Source: DASUPK01 sp963815665 (GTDB taxonomy: Bacteria > Actinomycetota > Thermoleophilia > Solirubrobacterales > 70-9). Taken from it: DNA of 64,000 bases. Position 1 is the stretch's first letter; the number at the start of each line of letters is the position of its first letter. Below, piece after piece: positions 43,331 to 51,805 of this stretch. The stretch spans positions 496,001 to 560,000 of the forward strand of contig CAWFHN010000013.1 of assembly GCA_963815665.1 (NCBI GenBank). The letters run 5' to 3'. The notes under the pieces are model-generated. The model was given only the letters and a program-made list of their open reading frames with translations. It was not told the origin of the DNA and did not search any database. A program made the position numbers and the translations under genes.

Positions 43331-44323
43331 CTAGTCGGCCCGCAGCGAGAGGCCGCGTGCGCGGAGGGTTTCCTGGACCTCTTCGATCGACTTGCGACCG
43401 AAGTTCGGGATCGCGTTGAGCTCCGACTCCGACTTCCGCACGAGCTCGCCGACGGTCTGGATGCCGGCCCGCTTCAGGCAGTTGTAGGAGCGCACTCCGA
43501 GCTCGAGCTCCTCGATCAGGATCTCATCGAGCCCATCGGCACCCGGCACGGCCGTGGCCTCGCCGCCGCCGCCGCCTCCGTCCGCCGCAGCGATCGCTCC
43601 CTCGCCCCGCAGCTCATCGACGCGGTCGGCGGTGGTGAAGATCGCCAGGCTCTTGATCAGGATCTCGGCGGCCTCGCGGAGCGCTGCACCGGGCTCGATG
43701 GAGCCATCGGTCTCGACCTCGAGGGTGAGCTTGTCGAAGTCGGTCCTCTGCCCGACGCGGGCCGAGTCGACCGAATAGGCGGCGCGGCGAATCGGCGAGA
43801 AGATCGAGTCGATCGGGACTACGCCGATCGGCTTGTCATCCGACTTGTTCTCGTCCGCCGGCGAGTATCCGCGGCCGCGGCCGATCGTGAGGTACATCTC
43901 GAGCTTGGTCTTCTTCTCGAGGGTTGCGATCGGCGCCTCGGGATTGAGGATCTCGACGCCCGCGGGCAGGTCGATGTCCTTGGCCTTGACCTCGCCGGGG
44001 CCGGTGGCGACCAGCGGCGTCTCGACCTCATCGGCGTCGGTGTGCATGCGCACGACGATGTCCTTGAGGTTGAGGACCAGGTCGGTGACGTCCTCCTTCA
44101 GGCCCGGGATGGTCGAGAACTCGTGGGCCACGCCTTCGATGCGGACGCTGGTGATCGCGGCGCCGCCCAGCGAGCTGAGCAGCACGCGCCGCAGGCTGTT
44201 GCCGAACGTGTAGCCGAATCCCTTGTCGAGGGGCTCGATGGTGAAGGTGCCCTTGTTCTCCTCGGCATCCTCGCCCGCGATCTTCGGGACTTGGAAATCT
44301 GGCAGGGTGGTCATTGCTTCCAT
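43331..44323 (-). CDS. rpoA: DNA-directed RNA polymerase subunit alpha
   Basis: 330 residues. The N-terminal dimerisation domain has TIEPLDKGFGYTFGNSLRRVLLSS and IPIDSIFSPIRRAAY-like (VVPIDSIFSPIRRAAY); the C-terminal domain has LELGVRSYNCLKRAGIQTVGELV and NFGRKSIEEVQ, which contact UP elements and activators. The linker is Gly-rich (GGGGGG). The start is ATG 44323; ATG 44314 is also possible. It follows rpsD as in most bacteria. Confidence 0.97.
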   Translation of the reverse strand: MEAMTTLPDFQVPKIAGEDAEENKGTFTIEPLDKGFGYTFGNSLRRVLLSSLGGAAITSVRIEGVAHEFSTIPGLKEDVTDLVLNLKDIVVRMHTDADEVETPLVATGPGEVKAKDIDLPAGVEILNPEAPIATLEKKTKLEMYLTIGRGRGYSPADENKSDDKPIGVVPIDSIFSPIRRAAYSVDSARVGQRTDFDKLTLEVETDGSIEPGAALREAAEILIKSLAIFTTADRVDELRGEGAIAAADGGGGGGEATAVPGADGLDEILIEELELGVRSYNCLKRAGIQTVGELVRKSESELNAIPNFGRKSIEEVQETLRARGLSLRAD

Positions 44324-44349
44324 CAGGTATCTACTTCCTTCTCTGTGGG

Positions 44350-44970
44350 TTACTTCGAGTACAGCTCGACGATGAGCTGTTCCTCGACTGGCGCTGAGAT
44401 CTCGCTCCTCTCAGGGAGCCTCAGCACCTTGGCGTTAAGTGAGTCGTGGTCCGCCTGCAGCCAGGCCGGCACTCCGGACGTGAGCTCCGTCGCGTTGCGC
44501 ACCACGTCGGTGCCCGCGCTGTTCGGCTTGATGGTGATCACGTCATCGGGCTTGACCTGGTACGAGGGGATGTCGACACGGCGGCCATTGACGGTCCAGT
44601 GGCCGTGGCTGACCAGCTGCCTGGCCTGCCGGCGCGAGGCCGCAAAGCCGAGGCGCACCAGGACGTTGTCCAGGCGGCACTCCAGCAGGCGCAGCAGGTT
44701 CTCACCCGTGACGCCCTCCTGGCGGCTGGCCCTGTCGTAATAAGTCGCGAACTGCTTCTCGAGCACCTGGTAGTAGCGCTTGGCCTTCTGCTTCTCACGC
44801 AGCTGGGCCCGGTACTCGGACTGGCGCATCCGCCCGCGGCCGTGCTCGCCCGGCGGATAGGAGCGGCGCTCGACCCCGCATTTGTCGGTGAAGCAGCGAG
44901 AGCCCTTGAGGAACAGCTTCTGCCCCTCGCGGCGGCACTGCTTGCACTGGGCACCGGTGTCGCGGGCCAT
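44350..44970 (-). CDS. rpsD: 30S ribosomal protein S4
   Basis: 206 residues from ATG 44970, which overlaps the rpsK stop (ATGA). The N-terminus carries four zinc-type cysteines (CKQCRREG, RCFTDKC), so this is the zinc-binding C+ form. The S4 RNA-binding domain reads RLDNVLVRLGFAASRRQARQLVSHGHWTVNGR in pieces, and the C-terminus is normal. S4 starts 30S assembly and in many bacteria represses its own operon. The frame stays open upstream over rpsK, but only as a shadow. Confidence 0.97.
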   Translation of the reverse strand: MARDTGAQCKQCRREGQKLFLKGSRCFTDKCGVERRSYPPGEHGRGRMRQSEYRAQLREKQKAKRYYQVLEKQFATYYDRASRQEGVTGENLLRLLECRLDNVLVRLGFAASRRQARQLVSHGHWTVNGRRVDIPSYQVKPDDVITIKPNSAGTDVVRNATELTSGVPAWLQADHDSLNAKVLRLPERSEISAPVEEQLIVELYSK

Positions 44971-45365
44971 CAGACCCTCCTCCGCTTGCGCGGGCGGCAA
45001 CCGTTGTGTGCCTGCGGCGTCACGTCCTTGACCGTGGTCACGTCGAGGCCGGCGGCCTGCAGGGATCGGATCGCGGTCTCGCGGCCGGAGCCGGCGCCCT
45101 TGGCGAACACCTCGACCTTCTCGAGGCCGTGCTCCATGCCCTTCTTGGCGGCCGCGTCGGCGGTCACCTGGGCGGCGAACGGGGTCGACTTGCGGGAGCC
45201 CTTGAAGCCGGCGCTGCCCGCGGACTCCCAGGCGATCACGTTGCCCTCGGGGTCGGTCAGGGTGACGATGGTGTTGTTGAACGAAGTCTTGATGTGGGCC
45301 TGGCCGTAGGTGACGTTCTTGCGGACCTTGCGGCGCGAGCGGCTCTTCTTCGGAGCTGGTGGCAT
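44970..45365 (-). CDS. rpsK: 30S ribosomal protein S11
   Basis: 131 residues. A short basic N-terminus (PPAPKKSRSRRKVRKN) is followed by HIKTSFNNTIVTLTDPEGNVIAWESAG and the C-terminal VTPQAHNGCRPRKRRRV, both diagnostic. It lies between rpsM and rpsD in standard order, with a 20-base gap to rpsM and a four-base overlap with rpsD. S11 lines the mRNA exit region of the 30S platform. Confidence 0.97.
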   Translation of the reverse strand: MPPAPKKSRSRRKVRKNVTYGQAHIKTSFNNTIVTLTDPEGNVIAWESAGSAGFKGSRKSTPFAAQVTADAAAKKGMEHGLEKVEVFAKGAGSGRETAIRSLQAAGLDVTTVKDVTPQAHNGCRPRKRRRV

Positions 45366-45385
45366 CTAGCGGATTCCTCCGTTGC

Positions 45386-45769
45386 TCACTTGGGTTGCGG
45401 GGCCTTCTTGCGGCCCGCAACGCTCATCCTGCGCGGGCCCTTGCGGCCGCGCGCGTTGGTCTTGGTGCGCTGGCCTCTGACCGGCAGCCCGCGGCGATGG
45501 CGAAGTCCCCGGTAGGAGCCGATCTCCTGCAGGCGCTTGACGTTCTGGGAGCGCTCCCGGCGCAGATCGCCCTCGACCTCGCGCTCTTCGACCGCGTCGC
45601 GAAGCTTGATGATCTCGTCCTCGGTCAGGTCCTTGACCGCCGTGTTCGGATCGACGCCGGTCTTCTTCAGGATCTCATTGGCCGTCGAGCGGCCGATCCC
45701 GAAGACGTAGGTGAGGCCGATCTCGGCACGCTTGTTGAGGGGGAGGTTGACTCCAGCGATCCGCGCCAT
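45386..45769 (-). CDS. rpsM: 30S ribosomal protein S13
   Basis: 127 residues beginning ARIAGVNLPLNKR, with the helix-hairpin-helix region LTYVFGIGRSTANEILKK and the C-terminal IGSYRGLRHRRGLPVRGQRTKTNARGRKGPR. S13 forms a bridge to the 50S subunit and contacts P-site tRNA. It is one base downstream of the rpmJ stop, so the two are coupled. Confidence 0.97.
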   Translation of the reverse strand: MARIAGVNLPLNKRAEIGLTYVFGIGRSTANEILKKTGVDPNTAVKDLTEDEIIKLRDAVEEREVEGDLRRERSQNVKRLQEIGSYRGLRHRRGLPVRGQRTKTNARGRKGPRRMSVAGRKKAPQPK

Positions 45770-45883
45770 CTAGCCCTGCCTCTGCTTGTGGCGGGGATTG
45801 GGACAGATCACCAAGACGGCACCGCCACGGCGGATGACCTTGCACTTCTCGCACATCGGCTTTACAGACGCTCGGACCTTCAT
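45770..45883 (-). CDS. rpmJ: 50S ribosomal protein L36
   Basis: Only 37 residues: it begins MKVRASVKPMCEKCKV and ends NPRHKQRQG. It has the zinc ligands C-x2-C, then ICPNPRH, so it is the zinc-binding C+ type. ATG 45883 lies two to three bases after AAGGGG, and the TAG stop is followed immediately by rpsM. It heads the alpha-operon genes here. The usual upstream partner infA is absent; instead there are 290 bases and an opposite-strand gene. Confidence 0.95.
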   Translation of the reverse strand: MKVRASVKPMCEKCKVIRRGGAVLVICPNPRHKQRQG

Positions 45884-46173
45884 TCCCCTTCTCTCATGGG
45901 GTCGTATCTTGCTGGGAGTAAGCCCACGGGCCCCAGGAGTCGGGCCTATAGGCGTGAAAAACGCCGGCCACGCAGGCGTGAACCGACGCGTGGAATGTTA
46001 GCAACCTAGTCTTCCGGCCATGCGCGCCGGAGAGGAACGGATCAACGAGGTTGCTCCACAGCGATTGCGGATGTGAGCTTCCAGCGCGCGGGATCGAAAC
46101 ATCGAGCCGAGATCGATGTGGCAGGATGGACGCCGGGGCCTAAGCACCCAATCCCATCCACCGAGGAGGAGAG
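45884..46173. other. Intergenic region ahead of rpmJ, no infA
   Basis: Holds the divergent promoters for rpmJ (left) and the NTF2-like gene (right). A small hairpin GGCGT-GAAAA-ACGCC is at 45951-45965, and AGGCGTGAA occurs at 45950 and 45974. No IF-1-like reading frame was found in any frame. A -10-like TATAGG is present on the minus strand near 45946, without a clear -35. Confidence 0.5.
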
Positions 46174-46530
46174 ATGGAAGCAACGACCCGGACCCCACAA
46201 GAGGTCTTTCAGCATCACGGCGAGGTCTTGATGGCGGAGGACCTCGACGGAATCGTCAGCGACTACACCGACGATGCTCTGTTCATTACTCCGGACGGTG
46301 TGCTGCGCGGCAAGGAAGGCGTCCGCGAGGGCTTCGTGAAGCTGCTTGGCGATGTTCCCGGCGCCAGCTGGGACCTGCCGACGCAGATCTTCGAGGACGA
46401 CATCCTGCTGCTCGAGTGGAAGGCAGAGTCTGAGAAAGTCAAAGTGGAGGATGGGATCGACACCTTCGTCTTCCGCGACGGTCTGATCCGTGTGCAGACC
46501 GTCCGCTACACGTTGATCCCGAAGGACTGA
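46174..46530 (+). CDS. SnoaL/NTF2-like protein
   Basis: 118-residue single-domain protein of the NTF2-like cone fold. Typical pattern: QEVFQHHGEVLMAEDLDGIVSDYTDDALFITPDGVLRGKEGVREGF in pieces, then WDLPTQIFEDDILLLEWKAES and a final strand FRDGLIRVQTVRYTL. Members are enzymes or ligand-binding proteins, often polyketide- or steroid-related; function here is unknown. ATG 46174 has GAGGAGGAGAG directly upstream. It is six bases ahead of the alcohol dehydrogenase gene, so they form an operon. Confidence 0.82.
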   Translation: MEATTRTPQEVFQHHGEVLMAEDLDGIVSDYTDDALFITPDGVLRGKEGVREGFVKLLGDVPGASWDLPTQIFEDDILLLEWKAESEKVKVEDGIDTFVFRDGLIRVQTVRYTLIPKD

Positions 46531-46536
46531 ACGCCG

Positions 46537-47562
46537 ATGAAGGCGGTTCGGCTCCACAAGTACGAGGAGCGGCCGGTCGTCGAGGAGGTGGTCGAGCCGG
46601 AGATAACCGACCCGCTCGACGTGATCGTGCGCATCGGCGGTGCCGGGCTCTGCCGCACCGATCTGCACATCATCGAGGGACAGTGGAAGGAGAAGAGCGG
46701 CGTCGAGCTGCCCTACACGCTCGGGCACGAGAACGCCGGTTGGGTCCATGAGGTGGGCAGCGCGGTCACCAACGTCGCGGAGGGAGATGCGGTGATCGTG
46801 CATCCGCTGATCACCTGCGGCCTCTGCCACGCCTGCCGGGCTGGCGACGACATGCACTGCGCGGCAAATCTCTTCCCGGGGATCAGCACGAACGGCGGAT
46901 TTGCAGAGCTCCTGAAGACCAACGCGCGGGCGGTGGTCAAGCTGCCCGAAGGGGTGGAGCCCAAGGACGTCGCGGCCCACGCCGACGCCGGCCTCACCGC
47001 CTACCACGCTGTCAAGAAGGCTGAACAGCTCCTCTACCCCGGCACCACCGCCGTGGTGATCGGAGCCGGAGGACTCGGACACATCGGGATTCAGTCGCTG
47101 AAGGTCCTGACCGCCGCGCGGGTGATCGTGGTCGATCGCTCGGAGGACTCGCTCGAGCTGGCGCGCGAGTGCGGCGCGGACGAGGTGGTCGTCGCCGACG
47201 GTGGAGAGGTCGAGGCGATTCGCGAGCGGACGGACGGGCTCGGCGCCGAAGCCGTGATCGACTTCGTGGGCGAGGGCGGCGCCCTCGAGGACAGCATCGC
47301 GATGCTGCGGGAGGGCGGAACCCACTACGTGATCGGCTACGGCGGGGTACTCAGCATCCCGGCGATCGACATCATCTCGGCCGAGTTCAACTTCGTGGGC
47401 AACCTCGTTGGGACCTACAACGACCTGGCCGAGTTGATGACGCTGCAGGCCGAGGGCAAGGTCACGCTCCACACCTCCGCATATCCGCTCGACGCCGCCA
47501 ACGAGGCGATGGACGACCTCGACGAAGGGCGGCTGCACGGGAGGGGCATCCTTATTCCCTGA
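46537..47562 (+). CDS. Zinc-dependent alcohol dehydrogenase (MDR family), NAD-type
   Basis: 341 residues. Catalytic zinc ligands are in GLCRTDLH and LGHENAG; the structural zinc loop is CGLCHACRAGDDMHC with four cysteines. The nucleotide-binding motif is VVIGAGGLGHIG, followed by an aspartate (VVDRSED), indicating NAD. It is most like the Adh group acting on primary or secondary alcohols. It lies rightward inside the otherwise leftward ribosomal cluster, between map and rpmJ, and converges with map. Confidence 0.9.
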   Translation: MKAVRLHKYEERPVVEEVVEPEITDPLDVIVRIGGAGLCRTDLHIIEGQWKEKSGVELPYTLGHENAGWVHEVGSAVTNVAEGDAVIVHPLITCGLCHACRAGDDMHCAANLFPGISTNGGFAELLKTNARAVVKLPEGVEPKDVAAHADAGLTAYHAVKKAEQLLYPGTTAVVIGAGGLGHIGIQSLKVLTAARVIVVDRSEDSLELARECGADEVVVADGGEVEAIRERTDGLGAEAVIDFVGEGGALEDSIAMLREGGTHYVIGYGGVLSIPAIDIISAEFNFVGNLVGTYNDLAELMTLQAEGKVTLHTSAYPLDAANEAMDDLDEGRLHGRGILIP

Positions 47563-47635
47563 GTCAACCTGGCCGGGGTATGCCGGCGATATATGCGTCG
47601 ACGGCGCAATCTGTGTCCGGGCGCAAGTGTCTTAT

Positions 47636-47670
47636 CGGTGCCGATCGACACACCGCCCAGTGTGGCACCG
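47636..47670. terminator. Imperfect inverted repeat between convergent Adh and map genes
   Basis: CGGTGCC (47636-47642) and GGCACCG (47664-47670), with inner CACAC and GTGTG extending the pairing across a bulge. Lying 70 bases after the Adh stop and 27 before the map stop, it may end both transcripts; there is no T-run. Confidence 0.4.
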
Positions 47671-47696
47671 ATCGGAGCAGGCGCGTTTGAGGAAGC

Positions 47697-48464
47697 TCAG
47701 TCCAGGTGCCAGGGGGTGAGGACGCGGGGGCCGTCCTCGGTGATCGCGACCGTGAACTCGAAGTGGGCGGCCAGGGAGTCGTCCTGGGAGTACACGGCCC
47801 AGCCGTCCGAGCCCATGCGGACGTCGGCGCCGCCGGCGTTCACCATCGGCTCGATCGCCAGGACCATGCCGATCTCCAGCTCCGGTCCCTTGCCCGGGTC
47901 GCCGAAGTTCGGGATCTGCGGGTCCTCGTGCATGTCGCGGCCGATCCCATGCCCTACGAGCGTGCGGATGATCGAGAGGCCTTCGCGCTCCACGCGCTGC
48001 TGGACCGCGTGAGAGATGTCGCTGAGATGGTTGCCCTTCACCGCCTGAGCGATGCCCTCGAAGAGGGCTTCGCGGGTCGTCGTCAGCAGCGGCTCGGCCT
48101 CGGCCGGGGTCTCGCCGATGGGGACGGTGATCGCCGCGTCGGCGACCCAGCCCTCATACGTGACCCCGACGTCGATCGAGAGGATGTCGCCGCGGCGCAG
48201 CTCGTAGGGGCCGGGGATGCCGTGGACCACCATCGAGTTGGGCGAGGTGCAGATCGAGCCCGGAAAGCCCCGGTAGCCCTTGAACGAAGGGACGCCGCCC
48301 TGCGAGCGGATGAACTTCTCGGCCGCCTCGTCGAGCTCCTTGGTGGTTACGCCGGGCCGGGCCATCGAGCGGAGCATCCGCAGGCAGCGGGCCTGAATCT
48401 TTCCGGCCGCGGCCATTTCCTCGATCTGCGCGGAGGTCTTGCGGATGATCATGCCGCGATACAT
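47697..48464 (-). CDS. map: Methionine aminopeptidase, type I
   Basis: Removes N-terminal methionine from new proteins. The metal ligands are recognisable: DVGVTYEGWVADAAITV (two Asp), GHGIGRDMHEDP (His), AIEPMVNAG (Glu) and FEFTVAITEDGP (Glu). The SICTSPNSMVVHGIP segment is typical of type Ia. ATG 48464 gives 255 residues; ATG 48452 is possible. The frame continues upstream but overlaps adk. It follows adk by 13 bases and is the last gene before the interruption by the NTF2/Adh pair. Confidence 0.95.
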   Translation of the reverse strand: MYRGMIIRKTSAQIEEMAAAGKIQARCLRMLRSMARPGVTTKELDEAAEKFIRSQGGVPSFKGYRGFPGSICTSPNSMVVHGIPGPYELRRGDILSIDVGVTYEGWVADAAITVPIGETPAEAEPLLTTTREALFEGIAQAVKGNHLSDISHAVQQRVEREGLSIIRTLVGHGIGRDMHEDPQIPNFGDPGKGPELEIGMVLAIEPMVNAGGADVRMGSDGWAVYSQDDSLAAHFEFTVAITEDGPRVLTPWHLD

Positions 48465-48477
48465 GGTCCCGTCCGTC

Positions 48478-49170
48478 TCACATCCCCTCCTCTTCCTCTC
48501 GGCGCAGGGTGGCGAGGATCCCGTGAATCCGCTCCTCGACCTCGTCCGGGGTCTTGCTGCCATCCGCACGGCTGAGAATGCCGCGCTCCTCGTAATAGTC
48601 GATTAGGGGCTCCGTCTTCTCGCGGTACTGCGCCAGGCGATTCTTGATCACGTCGGGCTTGTCGTCGTCGCGGACGATCAGCTTGCCGCCGTCGATGTCG
48701 CAGACGCCCTCCTCCTTCGGCGGGTCGAACTCGACGTGGTAGATATGCGTTGGGTTCTCCTCACACGTCCGCCTGCCCCCCAGCCGGCGCACGATCTCGT
48801 CCTCGGAGACCTCGATCAGGACGGCCGCCGTCATCTCGCGTCGCAGCTCGCGCATCTTGGCGTCGAGCGCCTCGGCCTGGGGCACCGTGCGGGGAAAGCC
48901 GTCGAGGACGAATCCGTCCGCCGCCTCCTCGGTCTGCAGACGCTCGGCGATCACGCCGATGATCACCTCGTCCGGGACGAGGTCCCCGCGGTCCATGAAG
49001 TCCTTGGCCTGCTTGCCGATCTCGGTCCCCTCCTTGACGGCGGCGCGGAGGATGTCGCCGGTCGCGAAGTACGGCAACCGGAAGTCCTCGCGCAACCGCT
49101 CCCCCTGGGTTCCCTTGCCGCTGCCCGGCGGGCCCAGCAGGATGAGGTTCAGCTCGGACAAGCCCGGCAC
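48478..49170 (-). CDS. adk: Adenylate kinase
   Basis: Balances AMP, ADP and ATP. The P-loop GPPGSGKGTQ is at residues 13-22, with TGDILRAAVKEGTEIG, DGFPRTVPQAEAL and RRLGGRRTC following. The lid is of the long form but its zinc site looks partial: TCEENPTH and GVCDIDGGKL keep two of the usual four ligand positions as cysteine, with His and Asp nearby. GTG 49170 is the start; it follows secY by 13 bases in the standard order secY-adk-map. Confidence 0.95.
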   Translation of the reverse strand: MPGLSELNLILLGPPGSGKGTQGERLREDFRLPYFATGDILRAAVKEGTEIGKQAKDFMDRGDLVPDEVIIGVIAERLQTEEAADGFVLDGFPRTVPQAEALDAKMRELRREMTAAVLIEVSEDEIVRRLGGRRTCEENPTHIYHVEFDPPKEEGVCDIDGGKLIVRDDDKPDVIKNRLAQYREKTEPLIDYYEERGILSRADGSKTPDEVEERIHGILATLRREEEEGM

Positions 49171-49183
49171 CAGGTCGCGCGCG

Positions 49184-50458
49184 TCACTTCAAGAAACCTT
49201 CGTAGTTACGCATCATCAGCTGGGCTTCCAGTTGCTTGACCGTGTCGAGTGCCACACCGACGACGATCAGGATCGAGGTCCCGCCGAAGAAGAAGTTGGC
49301 CGACGTCTGGCTGATCAGGATCGTCGGCAACGCCGCGACCGCGCCCAGGTAGAGGGCGCCGGGGAAGGTGAGCCTGGACAGGATCCTGTCCAGGTATTCG
49401 GCGGTAGGTCGTCCCGGTCGCACGCCGGGGATGAAGCCGCCGTACTTCTTCAGGTTGTCGGCCTGGTCCACCGGGTTGAAGGTGACCGCCGTGTAGAAGT
49501 AGGTGAAGATGATGATGAAGAAGACCTCTCCGACCACGTAGTGCCAGCTGTTGGGACTGAAGAACGCCGCGAAGTCGAGCGCCGCGGGGGTGTTGATCAT
49601 CTGCCCGATGGTCGGGGGGAAGGCCATGATCGAGGCGGCGAAGATCACCGGGATCACGCCGGCCATGTTCACGCGCAGCGGTAAGTAGGTCGACCCGCCG
49701 GATGTCATCCGGCGGCCCACCACGCGTTTCGCGTACTGCACGGGGATCCGCCGCTGGCCCTCCTGGACGTAGACGATCGCCACGACCACCGCCAGGGCGA
49801 TGAAGGGCATCATCACGACGAAGACCTGATCCGGGTTGTTCCACCACTTCGTGATCCCCTCCGGGATGCGGGAGACGATCGAGGCGAAGATCATCAGCGA
49901 GATCCCGTTGCCGATCCCCCGCTGCGTGATCAGCTCGCCCATCCACATCAGGACGGTGCACCCGGCGGTCAGCGTGACCACGATCAGGAACACCTTCGGG
50001 AACGTACGCTCGCCGATCACGCTCTGGCCGCCGGCGGCGAAGCTGCCCGAGCTGAACAGGAAGACATAGCCGAGCGACTGGGCGAACGCCAGGATCACGG
50101 TGAGGTAGCGCGTGTACTGGGTGATCTTCTGCTGCCCGACCTCCCCCTCCTTCTGGAGGCGCTCCAGTGAGGGGACGACCACGGTCAGGAGCTGCAGGAT
50201 GATCGAGGCCGTGATGTAGGGCATGATCCCCAGCGCGAACAGGGAGAGCCGCGACAGGCTGCCGCCCGAGAAGAGGTTGAGGAAGCCGAGGATGTTCGAG
50301 CCCCCGACGTTGTTGACGCCGTCCTTGATCGCCTGGGCGTCGACTCCCGGCGACGGGATGTAGGCCCCCAGCCGGTACAGGGCGAGGATCGCGGCCGTGA
50401 AGATCAGCTTCTTGCGGATCTCCTGAACGGTGAAGGCGTTGAGAACGGTTTGGAGCAT
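49184..50458 (-). CDS. secY: Preprotein translocase subunit SecY
   Basis: Ten-helix channel subunit of the Sec translocon, 424 residues. It begins with FTVQEIRKKLIFTAAILALYRLGAYIP, has the plug-region SGGSLSRLSLFALGIMPYITASIILQLL, and the cytoplasmic loops with QRRIPVQYAKRVVGRR and GFIPGVRPGRPTAEYLD that contact ribosome and SecA. ATG overlaps the rplO stop. Length and order are normal. Confidence 0.97.
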   Translation of the reverse strand: MLQTVLNAFTVQEIRKKLIFTAAILALYRLGAYIPSPGVDAQAIKDGVNNVGGSNILGFLNLFSGGSLSRLSLFALGIMPYITASIILQLLTVVVPSLERLQKEGEVGQQKITQYTRYLTVILAFAQSLGYVFLFSSGSFAAGGQSVIGERTFPKVFLIVVTLTAGCTVLMWMGELITQRGIGNGISLMIFASIVSRIPEGITKWWNNPDQVFVVMMPFIALAVVVAIVYVQEGQRRIPVQYAKRVVGRRMTSGGSTYLPLRVNMAGVIPVIFAASIMAFPPTIGQMINTPAALDFAAFFSPNSWHYVVGEVFFIIIFTYFYTAVTFNPVDQADNLKKYGGFIPGVRPGRPTAEYLDRILSRLTFPGALYLGAVAALPTILISQTSANFFFGGTSILIVVGVALDTVKQLEAQLMMRNYEGFLK

Positions 50459-50940
50459 CAGATGACCTCGGCGCTGCCGCCGGCGGCTTCGATCTTCTCC
50501 TTGGCCTGGGCGCTGAAGGCGTGCGCCTTGACGGTGAGCTTCTTGGAGATCTCGCCGCGGGCGAGGATCTTGACGGGGTGGCGCCGCTTGGCGAGGCCGG
50601 CGGCGCGCAGCGACTCCGGCGTCACCTCGTCGTTCGCCTTGAAGCGGGAGTCGAGGTCCGAGAGGTTGACCGGCTGCGTCCGCGTCCGGAACTTCTCGAA
50701 GGGCATCGACATCTTCTTGTGAGGCCCGCGCAGCTTGCGCATCCGCATGTGGATCGGGTTCTGCCCGCCCTCGTAAGCCGTCTTGCGCTTGTTGCCCGAG
50801 CGGGCGCCCGCGCCCTTGTGTCCGCGGCCCGAGGTCTTGCCGTGCCCGGTACCGGGGCCGCGTCCGAGCCGCTTGCGCGGCCGCCGCGATCCCGGAGCGG
50901 GCTTCAGCGAGTGCAGGCCGACCTTCTTCTCCTCAGCCAC
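50458..50940 (-). CDS. rplO: 50S ribosomal protein L15
   Basis: 160 residues starting GTG 50940. LHSLKPAPGSRRPRKRLGRGPGTGHGKTSGRGHKG in pieces is the diagnostic Gly/Arg-rich N-terminus; the C-terminal globular part ends EKIEAAGGSAEVI. It overlaps rpmD by eight bases and secY by one. Confidence 0.96.
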   Translation of the reverse strand: MAEEKKVGLHSLKPAPGSRRPRKRLGRGPGTGHGKTSGRGHKGAGARSGNKRKTAYEGGQNPIHMRMRKLRGPHKKMSMPFEKFRTRTQPVNLSDLDSRFKANDEVTPESLRAAGLAKRRHPVKILARGEISKKLTVKAHAFSAQAKEKIEAAGGSAEVI

Positions 50941-51112
50941 CCGATACCTCCACGAGGTGAGACACGTTGCGGATCATCCCCCGGAGCTGAGGCGTGTCGG
51001 TGTGCTTCGCCTCCTTGCCGATGCGGCCGAGCTTGAGCGAGCGCAGGGTGTCGCGCTGGACGCCGGAGGCGCCATTGGAGGAGCGGACCTGCTTGAGGGC
51101 GACGTCGGCCAT
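50933..51112 (-). CDS. rpmD: 50S ribosomal protein L30
   Basis: 59 residues, beginning MADVALKQVRSSNGAS and containing QRDTLRSLKLGRIGKEAKH and QLRGMIRNVSHLVEV, which is the L30 pattern. ATG 51112 shares a base with the rpsE stop; the TGA at 50933-50935 overlaps the rplO start. Read directly from the sequence between rpsE and rplO, where L30 is expected. Confidence 0.95.
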   Translation of the reverse strand: MADVALKQVRSSNGASGVQRDTLRSLKLGRIGKEAKHTDTPQLRGMIRNVSHLVEVSGG

Positions 51113-51768
51113 CAGGACTGCTCCTCAGAAGTTGTTGTTGCCTCGGCTTCGCCACCAGAAGCCGCATCCGCGCTAGCCTCGTTCTCGGCGGCGGCTGCGG
51201 GCGCGGCAACCTCCGTCGGCGCAGGCCCCTCGGCCTCCGCTGCGGCCGCCTTGCCGTTGCCGACGCCGAGGACCTCGCGCACGGAGATGCCACGAAGCTT
51301 CGCGACATCCTCCGGCCGGCGCAGGCTCTCGAGGCCCGACATGGTCGCCTTGACCAGGTTGATCGGGTTCTGGGTGCCGATGCTCTTGGTGAGCACGTCC
51401 CGGACGCCGCCGAGCTCGAGCACGGCGCGCACCCCACCGCCGGCGATGACGCCGGTACCGGGGCTGGCCGGGCGCAGGACGACGTGTCCGGCTCCGAAGC
51501 GGCCGATCACGCGGTGGGTGAGGGTCTGCCCGTACTTGGGCACCCGGATCAAGTTCTTGCGGGCGTCCTCGACCGCCTTCTGGATGGCGAGCGGGACCTC
51601 GCGGGCCTTGCCGTAGCCGATCCCGACCACGGAGTCCTCGTCGCCCACTGCGACCAGGGCGGTGAACGAGAAGCGCCGGCCGCCCTTGACCACCTTGGCG
51701 ACGCGGTTGATCTCGATCACCCGCTCCTGCAGGTCGAGGCCCTTCGGGCTGACGGTCTCTACTGCCAT
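51112..51768 (-). CDS. rpsE: 30S ribosomal protein S5 with Ala/Glu-rich C-terminal tail
   Basis: 218 residues. The N-terminal S5 domain has VIEINRVAKVVKGGRRFSFTALVAVGDE, then GYGKAREVPLAIQKAVEDA and the C-terminal domain GTGVIAGGGVRAVLELGGV. The canonical protein ends near residue 170; a further 48 residues are low-complexity (Ala, Glu, Thr, Ser), ending TTSEEQS. That tail resembles the acidic inserts of S17 and L3 in this cluster. S5 contributes to decoding accuracy. Confidence 0.95.
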   Translation of the reverse strand: MAVETVSPKGLDLQERVIEINRVAKVVKGGRRFSFTALVAVGDEDSVVGIGYGKAREVPLAIQKAVEDARKNLIRVPKYGQTLTHRVIGRFGAGHVVLRPASPGTGVIAGGGVRAVLELGGVRDVLTKSIGTQNPINLVKATMSGLESLRRPEDVAKLRGISVREVLGVGNGKAAAAEAEGPAPTEVAAPAAAAENEASADAASGGEAEATTTSEEQS

Positions 51769-51805
51769 CGGACCGACGAAGGTAGCGGGTTTGTGTTGGC
51801 GGCCA

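Noticed and set aside
47570..47690. A riboswitch or small RNA between Adh and map
   Set aside because: Only an imperfect inverted repeat between convergent stops; most simply a terminator.
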